Shown: piece after piece, positions 5,637 through 11,662 of the stretch
Layout of the letters: each line of letters opens with the position of its first letter
Numbering within the stretch: the stretch's first letter is position 1
Origin: UMGS1474 sp050946775
Lineage (GTDB): Bacteria; Bacillota; Clostridia; Oscillospirales; Acutalibacteraceae
Length of the DNA: 11,662 nt
Reading direction: 5' to 3'
NCBI GenBank assembly: GCA_050946775.1
Contig: JBMNVL010000058.1
Span: 1-11,662 of the forward strand
Position numbers and translations under genes: made by a program
Notes under the pieces: model-generated
The model's input: the letters and a program-made list of their open reading frames with translations, nothing else
What the model was told of the DNA's origin: nothing
The model's database searches: none

Positions 5637-7391
5637 TCATAAAACCAGCGTCAGGTTGTTCAGCCCGAGGGTGTTGACGTAAGTCGCGTCCTTGACCATG
5701 GCCATCACCATGCGGATGCCGACGTGGGCGGCGGGATCGTCGGTCTTGTGCAGCTCGAGATACTGCACTGGGTCAAACCGCACACAGTTGTCCCGAATGC
5801 GGATCACCCGGTTGTTTTCCTTGAACATCAGCCGCAGCTCGATGACGTGATCCTTCTTGTCCTTGGTAAACCCGTGTTCGACGATATTGTCCGCCATTTC
5901 CTCGACGCAAAGCCCGATGAACATACTGTCCCGCGGGCTTTCGCCGTGCGCCAGACAGAAGGCTTCCGCCTTTTTGGAGGCCTCGACCGATTCCTCCACC
6001 GTGCGGATCGTCGTCTCCAGACACTCGTCTTCTCGTGCGCCGAAATCCGCCGGCAGCATAGTGAAGACGTCCGCCGACAGGCGGATCTTTTTGCGATCAA
6101 TCCATACCATCGCGCACAGCACCAGCAAGGTGGCGGTCTCACCGCATACAAAAGCCAGCCATACGCCGGTGGTGCCGATAAACCGGCTGAGCACAAAGCC
6201 GAACAGCGCCATAAACGCGAAGTTCTGCATCACCGATATGGCATAGGTGTACCCGGTGCGGTTGATGCCCTGGAAATAGTTTTTGAAGGCGGTGTTCAGC
6301 GCGCTGGGAAGAAGACTCAAACTGAACAGCCGCAATCCCCAGGCCGCCAGCTCGGCGGTCGCGGGATCGTCAGCCAGGAACAGCCCCACCAGCGGCCTTG
6401 CCGCAAGCAGGGTGGCCCCGGTCACCGCCAGATGCAGTACCACGGCGAAATAGACCATGGTCTTCACCAGCGAACGCAGGGCGGTGCGATCCTCATCGGT
6501 GTAAAAGATGCTGGACAGCATCAGCGCCACCGAGCCGACGCCGAAGCAGAAAGCGTAGCAGACGTTGCCCACGGTGGAGATCACCGAATACGCGGCCACG
6601 GCGGTATTTTGTCCGACCTGCAGCAGGATCTGGTTGAATAAGTAGACCAGCAGCACCAGACTGACCTGGTTGACCACGGTAGGCATACCGTATCCGAAGA
6701 TCCGCCCGGCCGTCTGCCGGCGCAGCTCCTTGAACCGGAAGCGGAACAGGCAGTCCTTCTTGAAAAAGTAAACGATGCCGATGGCAAGCGCGATGTAATA
6801 ACTCAAACTGGACGCCAGACCCATGCCGAACATCCCGCCCTTGACGGCGAGCACGTTGAGCAGATCGAACGCCACGTCGGACACCGTCATCGCCGCCACG
6901 GCGACAATCATCCGGGTCTGGTTGCCCGACATCTGCATATACGGCACCATGATCTGGGCGCACAAAAACGCCGGCGCGCCGATGATAAAGCCCCGCAGAT
7001 AATCCTGCGTCAGCCAGAACACCGCGTTGTCGGGGGTGGGTTGACCGGCGCCCAGCAAAGTCGCCAGCGGCGCGGTGAAGACCAGCACCAGGATGAGCCC
7101 AATCGCCGATACCAGCCCCACGATGAACATCGATACCGAAAAACACGAGTCGGTGGCCTTGCGGTCGCCGCTGCCCATCGCCTTGCCGCACATCACCTGG
7201 ATTCCGGCGGACAGCATACTGCCGATTGCCGCGAAGACCATCAGCACCGGGCTGGCCAGACCGTAGGCGGTCATCGAGTCCACACCCAGGAAACGGCCGA
7301 TCATGATGCTGTCGATCAGCATACAGATCATCACCGTCATGGCCGACAGGATCTGGGTCAGCAGCATTTGCCGGAAGAGCTTTTTAATCAT
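5637..7391 (-). CDS. MATE-family transporter with C-terminal HATPase (anti-sigma/RsbW-like) domain
   Basis: A 584-residue membrane protein. Residues 1-435 are a multidrug and toxin extrusion-type transporter with about 12 hydrophobic helices, and the first helices carry MICMLIDSIMIGRFLG and YGLASP typical of MATE. These carriers export organic cations or other small molecules using Na+ or H+ gradients. Residues 455-584 form a cytosolic GHKL ATPase-like domain of the RsbW/SpoIIAB type: N-box EEMADNIVEHG (497-507), IRDNCVRFDP (532-541) at the G1 position, and DDPAAHVGIRMV (551-562) at G2. The usual DxG of G1 is DNC here. Similar DxC variants occur, as I recall, in related clostridial ATP-binding domains, so nucleotide binding remains plausible. 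The ATG overlaps the stop of the upstream GH3 gene by four bases (ATGA), indicating translational coupling. The ATPase domain may gate transport or signal; substrate unknown. Confidence 0.9.
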   Translation of the reverse strand: MIKKLFRQMLLTQILSAMTVMICMLIDSIMIGRFLGVDSMTAYGLASPVLMVFAAIGSMLSAGIQVMCGKAMGSGDRKATDSCFSVSMFIVGLVSAIGLILVLVFTAPLATLLGAGQPTPDNAVFWLTQDYLRGFIIGAPAFLCAQIMVPYMQMSGNQTRMIVAVAAMTVSDVAFDLLNVLAVKGGMFGMGLASSLSYYIALAIGIVYFFKKDCLFRFRFKELRRQTAGRIFGYGMPTVVNQVSLVLLVYLFNQILLQVGQNTAVAAYSVISTVGNVCYAFCFGVGSVALMLSSIFYTDEDRTALRSLVKTMVYFAVVLHLAVTGATLLAARPLVGLFLADDPATAELAAWGLRLFSLSLLPSALNTAFKNYFQGINRTGYTYAISVMQNFAFMALFGFVLSRFIGTTGVWLAFVCGETATLLVLCAMVWIDRKKIRLSADVFTMLPADFGAREDECLETTIRTVEESVEASKKAEAFCLAHGESPRDSMFIGLCVEEMADNIVEHGFTKDKKDHVIELRLMFKENNRVIRIRDNCVRFDPVQYLELHKTDDPAAHVGIRMVMAMVKDATYVNTLGLNNLTLVL

Positions 7392-9553
7392 ACGTTTTCC
7401 CTCTTTTCATGGAGCAATGGCCGCCCAAAAGCGGTGCGCCGGACGTTCATGACCACCAGCACCGCGCCGGCGATCACCGCCATCCACCAAAAGCCGTTCG
7501 TTGAGTCTCCGGTCGGCGGCGGCAAAAGCGTGCCGTCAGGAAGCGTCGCCGGAGCGGTCGGCTCCCCGGTCGGCTCTTCAGCTGGCTCTTCGGTCGGCGC
7601 TTCGGTCGGCTCTTCGGTCGGCTCTTCGGTCGGCTCTTCGGCGGTGTATGTCAGCCCAAACCCACGGGGATACAGAGATGTATCGGTGTAGGCGTACGCG
7701 TTGTCCAGCGCCGGGATGTCTACCGGCAGTCGTCCTTGCGGGGACTGATCGGTCGCAAACATCAGATACAGCGCCGCCGGCATATTCGGCCCGTACTGCT
7801 TGATCGGGCCGTTCGATTCCCGCGGATCCTCGCTCATGGATTGAGCGGAATAGGCGAGCATAACGGCGTCGGCCTTTTGGAAGCGGGCAACGTCATAGGG
7901 CAGATAGGTGCTCATGATGATGAATTTGCCGCCTTTTTGATGGATGGCGTCAATCCATTGATCCAGCATAGCGGCTTTTTCGCCCGACAAATACCCCGTG
8001 CCGTACATCTCGGACACGGCGATCACGTTGTCGGCGTCCGCGATCAGCGTCCAACCTTCCTGGGCATTCATTCCGTAATAGGAATAGACCTCCACAGACG
8101 TATCAGCCGGCAGCTTGCCCTCGCTTTTGAGCAGGTTGATGGTGTATTCCATGGCAAACGGCTCGTCGTTGTAGGCGGTCAGTACCACTGTCTTTTGCCC
8201 GGGTGTTTTCAGCGGCAGGGTGTCGCCGTCGTTTTTTACGAGGGTCATTGCCTGTTTGGTGACTTCCCATTCTACGTCATGATGCTGTTTGGATCCAACT
8301 TCGTCCAGTACCGTGTCGATGCGCGTCTGTAAACTTGAGCCGTCGTATTCGTTCAGCAGGCCGTGATTTTGTTTTAATGTCAGGATCCGGCGGATCGCGG
8401 CGTCGATCTTATCCATCGACAGCCGGCCGTCATCCGCCATTTGGGTCAGGGCGGCGACCAGCTGTTCCAATTGTTCCACACCGGCGTCGGTGGTCAGATC
8501 GACCGGCATCAGCAGGATATCCACCCCGGCTTCGATCGCCAGCGTCATGGCATCCAGTGGGTCAAAGTGGGAAGCAATGGCGTCCATATTCATCGCGTCG
8601 GTTACGACCACGCCGCCGAAGCCCATATCGCCGCGCAGAATGTCGGTGATCACGGTCTTGGACAGGGTGGCCGGCAAGGCGATCTCCTCGCCGGTCTGTT
8701 TGGAAACGTAGGCGGACGCATCCAACTGCGGGTATTGGATGTGGGCGGTCATGATCATTTCCACGCCCGCGTCGATGCAGGTGTGGAAGGGCACCCACTC
8801 GTTTTTCTCCAGTTCGTCGTAGGATTTGTCGATACGGGGCAAACCGGTGTGGCTGTCGGTGCCGGTATCGCCGTGACCGGGGAAGTGCTTGAGCGTAGAG
8901 ATGATCCCTTCTTTTTGCAGTGCCCGCATAAAGGCCACCGACTGATCGGCTACGGTTTGAGGATCGTCCGAGAAGGAACGCACCCCGATCACCGGGTTGG
9001 AAGGATTGCTGTTGACGTCGGTCACCGGCGCGAAATCAACTGAGAAGCCCAGCGCTTTCAGCTCCTGCCCGATCATCGATGCGATCCGGTCGGTCTGCTT
9101 GGTATCTCCAATCGCACCCAGCGCCATATTGCCGGGCGTCTGGGTGCCCTCGCCCAAACGGGCGACGGCGCCGCCTTCCTGGTCAACAGCGATCAGCAGC
9201 TGCGAGCGGCCGTCTGCCAAAGCGTTGGCGCGCTGCATCCCGTCGATCAGCCGGGCGGTCTGTTCGTTGCCGGTGGTGTTCTGGGCAAACAGGATCACGC
9301 CCGCAAAGCCGTATTTCTTTAAAATGGCTTCCTGTTTTTCACCGCATACCGTCACGGCGACCTTATCGCCGTTTTCGTCGATCTGATAGCGCAAGGCGGG
9401 CATCAGCATCTGGCATATCTTATCCCGGGTCGACATGGCGGCTATCCGGGTCTCGAGCGGATCATTCTGTGCCTGAACGGTCAGCGGCACCGCCATAGCC
9501 GAAAGCAGACAAAGCGTACTGACGATTTCAGCTAATAGCGATTTGATTTTCAT
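7388..9553 (-). CDS. Secreted or anchored GH3 beta-N-acetylhexosaminidase, NagZ-like
   Basis: A 721-residue glycoside hydrolase family 3 protein. Residues 1-29 look like a signal peptide ending in VQAQ. The catalytic barrel shows VDQEGGAVARL (123-133), the NagZ signature KHFPGHGDT with the D233-H235 dyad (222-235), and the nucleophile D319 in VVVTDAMNMD. These positions are close to those of the Bacillus NagZ enzyme, which releases N-acetylglucosamine from muropeptides. Residues 430-635 fit the second GH3 domain. Residues 640-666 are a Pro-Thr-Glu linker, followed by LPPPTGD (677-683), a hydrophobic helix (687-704) and a basic tail. That tail resembles a cell-wall sorting signal in which PPPTG replaces LPxTG; it could instead be a simple membrane anchor. 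It acts outside the cell, probably in peptidoglycan turnover or amino-sugar scavenging. A well-placed promoter lies upstream, and the MATE-HATPase gene follows with a 4-base overlap. Start: ATG with AAAGGCAGG upstream. Confidence 0.92.
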   Translation of the reverse strand: MKIKSLLAEIVSTLCLLSAMAVPLTVQAQNDPLETRIAAMSTRDKICQMLMPALRYQIDENGDKVAVTVCGEKQEAILKKYGFAGVILFAQNTTGNEQTARLIDGMQRANALADGRSQLLIAVDQEGGAVARLGEGTQTPGNMALGAIGDTKQTDRIASMIGQELKALGFSVDFAPVTDVNSNPSNPVIGVRSFSDDPQTVADQSVAFMRALQKEGIISTLKHFPGHGDTGTDSHTGLPRIDKSYDELEKNEWVPFHTCIDAGVEMIMTAHIQYPQLDASAYVSKQTGEEIALPATLSKTVITDILRGDMGFGGVVVTDAMNMDAIASHFDPLDAMTLAIEAGVDILLMPVDLTTDAGVEQLEQLVAALTQMADDGRLSMDKIDAAIRRILTLKQNHGLLNEYDGSSLQTRIDTVLDEVGSKQHHDVEWEVTKQAMTLVKNDGDTLPLKTPGQKTVVLTAYNDEPFAMEYTINLLKSEGKLPADTSVEVYSYYGMNAQEGWTLIADADNVIAVSEMYGTGYLSGEKAAMLDQWIDAIHQKGGKFIIMSTYLPYDVARFQKADAVMLAYSAQSMSEDPRESNGPIKQYGPNMPAALYLMFATDQSPQGRLPVDIPALDNAYAYTDTSLYPRGFGLTYTAEEPTEEPTEEPTEAPTEEPAEEPTGEPTAPATLPDGTLLPPPTGDSTNGFWWMAVIAGAVLVVMNVRRTAFGRPLLHEKRENV
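7505..7525 (-). other. Sorting-signal-like motif LPPPTGD in the GH3 protein
   Basis: Residues 677-683 read LPPPTGD, followed by a hydrophobic segment (687-704) and RR plus further basic residues. The layout (proline-threonine-glycine motif, helix, positive tail) is that of a sortase substrate, but position one of the pentapeptide is P rather than L. The tail after the helix is about 17 residues, longer than usual. Confidence 0.5.
7556..7633 (-). repeat. 12-base tandem repeat coding a Pro-Thr-Glu linker
   Basis: About six to seven copies of a 12-base unit (GGCTCTTCGGTC on the plus strand) encode EEPT repeats, with variants EAPT, EEPA and GEPT. This is a flexible, exposed stalk between the catalytic domains and the anchor. 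The length may vary between strains. Confidence 0.85.
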
Positions 9554-9585
9554 ATAAAAACCTGCCTTTCCTCCACATTACAGTT

Positions 9586-9614
9586 ATTATAGCTTTTTTT
9601 GAAAGCCATTGCAA
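9586..9614 (-). promoter_or_regulatory. Promoter of the GH3/MATE-HATPase operon
   Basis: On the minus strand TTGCAA (9609-9614), a 17-base spacer and a perfect TATAAT (complement of 9586-9591). It lies about 33 bases upstream of the ATG of the GH3 gene. No nearby operator palindrome is clear. Confidence 0.75.
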
Positions 9615-9636
9615 GAAAGATGGATGAAAAAATGTC

Positions 9637-9665
9637 TTCATTCTTTTGCGCGTTTGTGATACAAT
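9637..9665 (+). promoter_or_regulatory. Promoter of the YunG-like/nuclease operon
   Basis: TTCATT (9637-9642), 17 bases, then TACAAT (9660-9665) with an extended TGA element. It is divergent from the GH3 promoter and rules out the in-frame ATG at 9646 as the start of the YunG-like gene, because that codon lies inside it. Confidence 0.55.
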
Positions 9666-9693
9666 ACCACCGTACGAAAGGAGTTGGGTGCTT

Positions 9694-10146
9694 GTGGACC
9701 GGCTTTATTGCTTTTACGGCTGGCAAACGGCGGACGTGCCGCCGGTAACCGACGAATACCCCGGTATCCGTGACCCGCGGGATCTTTACGACGCGCTGCG
9801 CCGGCTATGGTGCGCTGGCACCTGTGCGCCCCGGATGCGGGACGAATGGCGCGCCGACAATCCCACCTTCGGGCAATGCTCGATTACCGCGTTTTTGGCG
9901 CAGGATATCTTCGGCGGCAAGGTGTACGGCGTACCGCTGGAGGACGGTCATTTCCACTGCTACAACGCGGTGGGAGAGCGGGTCTTCGATCTGACCAGCG
10001 AGCAGTTTTTGCCCCGTGAGCTGGTCTATCAAAACAATCCCGAGCAGTACCGGGAGATCCATTTTGCCAAGGAAGAAAAGCGTCTGCGGTACGAAGCGCT
10101 CAAAGCCGCTCTGCGCCGGCTGACCCGGGGGGAGGAAGACGAATGA
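9694..10146 (+). CDS. YunG-like small protein with a possible Cys-His-Asp triad
   Basis: A 150-residue soluble protein without signal peptide. The central block, NPTFGQCSITAFLAQDIFGG (56-75), then DGHFHCYN (84-91) and VFDLTSEQF (97-105), resembles the YunG family first named in Bacillus subtilis, whose function is not established to my knowledge. The order of C62 in GQC, H88 (or H86) and D99 in DLT is that of transglutaminase- or papain-like catalytic triads; this is inference only. The C-terminal 40 residues are charged and helical. The start is uncertain: GAAAGGAG (9676-9683) precedes GTG at 9688 by 4 bases and GTG at 9694 by 10. I chose 9694. An ATG at 9646 lies in the promoter. The stop overlaps the ATG of the nuclease gene (ATGA), so both are co-translated. 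The combination with a secreted nuclease is unexpected. Confidence 0.75.
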   Translation: MDRLYCFYGWQTADVPPVTDEYPGIRDPRDLYDALRRLWCAGTCAPRMRDEWRADNPTFGQCSITAFLAQDIFGGKVYGVPLEDGHFHCYNAVGERVFDLTSEQFLPRELVYQNNPEQYREIHFAKEEKRLRYEALKAALRRLTRGEEDE

Positions 10147-11330
10147 GTCGCCCTGGCCGCCGATGGATCCACCGGCTGGCGGCGGTGATTTTGATGGCGG
10201 CGTTTTGTCTGCGTCCCGTCGCCCTGGCCGCCGCTGTGCCCTTGCCGCCGGTCAACGACGCGCCCCGCCACGTTTTGTGCGACGGGCTGTCCGATCAGGC
10301 GAAGGCGTATTACGCCGGCGATCACGCTTACGACCGTCTGGCGGCGCTGGACGGGGCGGGGGAGACGACCGACGGCTACGCCGCTATGCGGGACAATCCG
10401 CTGTTCGACGCTCTGCACGCCCTGATGGCCGATACCCATCTTGCCTATACCGCCTACAGCGGCTATAACGCGGGATCGCTGGCCTATTATTGGGCGGCGA
10501 CCGACGCGGTCAACAGCGGCGATACCTACGTGATGTTTTATTCCGACGTCCCGGCCGATTCTCCCGACGCCAAGCTCAACCGGGAACATATTTGGCCCAA
10601 AAGCCGGGCGTCGTACAACGAAAAGAACGGCGGCGCCGATCTGCACCATCTGCGTCCGGCGCTGGATTATCTCAATCGGGATAAAAGCGACCACGCCTTC
10701 GGCAACGTCCGGGGGACGTATGCCGAAGGCGTGAAGGCGGGGCTGGTAAACGGCGAGGAGGCCTATTGGGTCTGCGCCAAAGCCGACCGGTTTGAATGCA
10801 AGGACGACGTCAAGGGCGACGTGGCGCGGATTCTCTTATACGTCTATTGCCGCTGGGAACAGCCCAATCTGTATACCGATATGACCGATCATCTGCCGGC
10901 CATGGACGCCGACGACAAATCCAACAGCGGCCTGCGGGCGGTGGAGGATCTCGATACCCTGCTGCAATGGTGCGCCATCGATCCGGTGGACGAATGGGAG
11001 ATGACCCGCAACGACCGGATCGAACGGGTGCAGGGCAACCGCAACGTCTTTATTGACTATCCCGAACTGGCGTGGCGGTTGTTTGAGCGGGACGTTCCCG
11101 CCGATATGCCCACTCCTTCCGGCGATTGGATCCGGGGGGATATCAACATGAGCGGCGCCGTGTCGGCGGAGGATGCCCTGATGGCGCTGCAGGTGTCCAC
11201 CGGGAAAATCCGCTTTACCCCGGCGCAAAGCGGCCTTGGCGACGTGGACGGCAGCCAAACCGTCACCGCCGCCGACGCGCTGGTGATCCTGCAACTCGCG
11301 ACGGGGAAGATCGACCGGTTTTTCGCATAA
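10143..11330 (+). CDS. Secreted endonuclease I with C-terminal type I dockerin
   Basis: A 395-residue protein. Residues 1-31 form a signal peptide (basic RRWIHR, hydrophobic core, ALAAA). Residues 80-315 match the endonuclease I family (EndA/NucM): LNREHIWPKS (145-154) with H149 as probable general base, ADLHHLRP (165-172), NRDKSDHAFGNV (178-189), and the family ending RNDRIERVQGNRNVFIDYPE (289-308). Such enzymes cut DNA, and some RNA, without sequence specificity, using a divalent metal. Residues 332-392 carry two dockerin calcium loops: GDINMSGAVSAED and GDVDGSQTVTAAD, each followed by a helix with ALxxLQ-type residues. Dockerins bind cohesins on scaffoldins or the cell surface; no cohesin is visible here. 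The start is supported by GGAGG 7 bases upstream and by the 4-base overlap with the YunG-like gene. Likely role: extracellular nucleic-acid breakdown for nucleotide or phosphate scavenging. Confidence 0.93.
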   Translation: MSRPGRRWIHRLAAVILMAAFCLRPVALAAAVPLPPVNDAPRHVLCDGLSDQAKAYYAGDHAYDRLAALDGAGETTDGYAAMRDNPLFDALHALMADTHLAYTAYSGYNAGSLAYYWAATDAVNSGDTYVMFYSDVPADSPDAKLNREHIWPKSRASYNEKNGGADLHHLRPALDYLNRDKSDHAFGNVRGTYAEGVKAGLVNGEEAYWVCAKADRFECKDDVKGDVARILLYVYCRWEQPNLYTDMTDHLPAMDADDKSNSGLRAVEDLDTLLQWCAIDPVDEWEMTRNDRIERVQGNRNVFIDYPELAWRLFERDVPADMPTPSGDWIRGDINMSGAVSAEDALMALQVSTGKIRFTPAQSGLGDVDGSQTVTAADALVILQLATGKIDRFFA

Positions 11331-11337
11331 AAAACGC

Positions 11338-11373
11338 AAAGCCCGGAAAGGCAGGCGCCTTTCCGGGCTTTTC
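11338..11373. terminator. Strong bidirectional terminator
   Basis: A perfect 15-bp stem, AAAGCCCGGAAAGGC (11338-11352) with GCCTTTCCGGGCTTT (11357-11371), and a 4-base loop. T-runs follow on the plus strand (to 11372) and, after a GCG break, on the minus strand. It ends the nuclease transcript and the convergent AraC-type gene. Confidence 0.93.
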
Positions 11374-11386
11374 AAAACCGTTTTCT

Positions 11387-11662
11387 TCAAACGACCGGCA
11401 GATCGGACTCGGGCAGCCAGCCGTGATAATCGTCGGGATGAACGCTGTAAAGATCGAAAAACGCCCGCTCAAAGGTCTCGTAATCCGCGAATCCGCAGAT
11501 ACGGGCCACCTCCTGCGGCGTTCGGTCGCCGCGGCGCATCAGCTCCTCCGCCTGGATGATCCGCTGGAACTGCGAACGGTATTCCCGCGGCGTTACGCCG
11601 CACATCTCCACGAACGCCCGGTTGAAGGTGCGGGGACTTTCAAAGCCGCAGGCGTACAGGAT
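11387..11662 (-). CDS. AraC-family transcriptional regulator, C-terminal part (cut by window edge)
   Basis: The final 91 residues are present; the N-terminus lies beyond the right edge. The reading frame is open to the edge, starting ILYACGFESPRTFNRAF. Two helix-turn-helix units of the AraC/XylS type are seen: ACGFESPRTFNRAFVEMCG with TPREYR, then linker RIIQAEELMRRGD, then QEVARICGFADYETFERAF ending in HPDDY. It binds DNA through this domain; the ligand-binding part, if any, is out of view, so the target and effector are unknown. An internal GTG at 11609-11611 should not be taken as the start because the HTH continues upstream of it. It is convergent with the nuclease operon and shares its terminator. 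Confidence 0.9.
   Translation of the reverse strand: MLYACGFESPRTFNRAFVEMCGVTPREYRSQFQRIIQAEELMRRGDRTPQEVARICGFADYETFERAFFDLYSVHPDDYHGWLPESDLPVV

Noticed and set aside
5461..5640. Small ORFs in the gap between the sirtuin and MATE genes (e.g. 5425-5640 minus)
   Set aside because: They run through the hairpin repeat and terminator, giving low-complexity peptides such as SLTAPSSEGAF that are typical repeat artefacts.
11387..11662. Tandem duplicated AraC DNA-binding domains
   Set aside because: Both helix-turn-helix units with the linker helix RIIQAEELM fit a single normal AraC domain of about 100 residues; the first unit merely resembles the second.

Overview
The window reads as a GC-rich Firmicute chromosome, most likely a gut-type clostridium (Oscillospirales/Ruminococcaceae-like). 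This is inferred from the type I dockerin, the MATE transporter fused to an ATPase domain, the Gram-positive NagZ-like GH3 enzyme with a sorting-like tail, strong AGGAGG-type ribosome binding sites, and two intergenic hairpin repeats of a kind scattered through such genomes. There are no rRNA or tRNA genes, no recognisable insertion sequence, no phage gene and no CRISPR array. It looks like an ordinary chromosomal stretch of short operons.

Layout from left to right. (1) The start of a ThuA-like gene runs off the left edge on the minus strand, preceded by an imperfect inverted repeat. (2) A membrane-bound c-di-GMP phosphodiesterase (degenerate GGDEF plus intact EAL, minus strand) follows. (3) Next is a two-gene minus-strand operon of G3E (CobW/COG0523) GTPases. 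The first gene carries a His/Cys/Asp-rich tandem repeat insert. The second fuses a divergent G3E GTPase to a DUF1980/YcgQ-like domain. The operon ends in a strong hairpin terminator. (4) A sirtuin deacylase is transcribed divergently from it. (5) A second hairpin-rich repeat and a bidirectional terminator separate the sirtuin from a minus-strand operon. That operon holds a secreted NagZ-like GH3 hexosaminidase and, overlapping it by 4 nt (ATGA), a MATE transporter with a C-terminal HATPase domain. (6) Divergent from this is a plus-strand operon: a small YunG-like protein and, again with an ATGA overlap, a secreted endonuclease I with a C-terminal dockerin. (7) A strong bidirectional terminator separates this from an AraC-type regulator cut by the right edge.

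How the genes may work together (inference). The tandem G3E pair looks like a metal-handling unit in which one protein has a metal-binding reservoir and the other a YcgQ-like domain. The GH3 and MATE-HATPase pair links cell-wall or amino-sugar hydrolysis with a transporter that may be regulated or may signal through its ATPase domain. The YunG-like/nuclease pair links a small protein with a possible Cys-His-Asp triad to extracellular nucleic-acid degradation. I found no sign of a large unknown defence or mobile system. The points of most interest are domain fusions, repeat-bearing proteins and unusual translational pairings.
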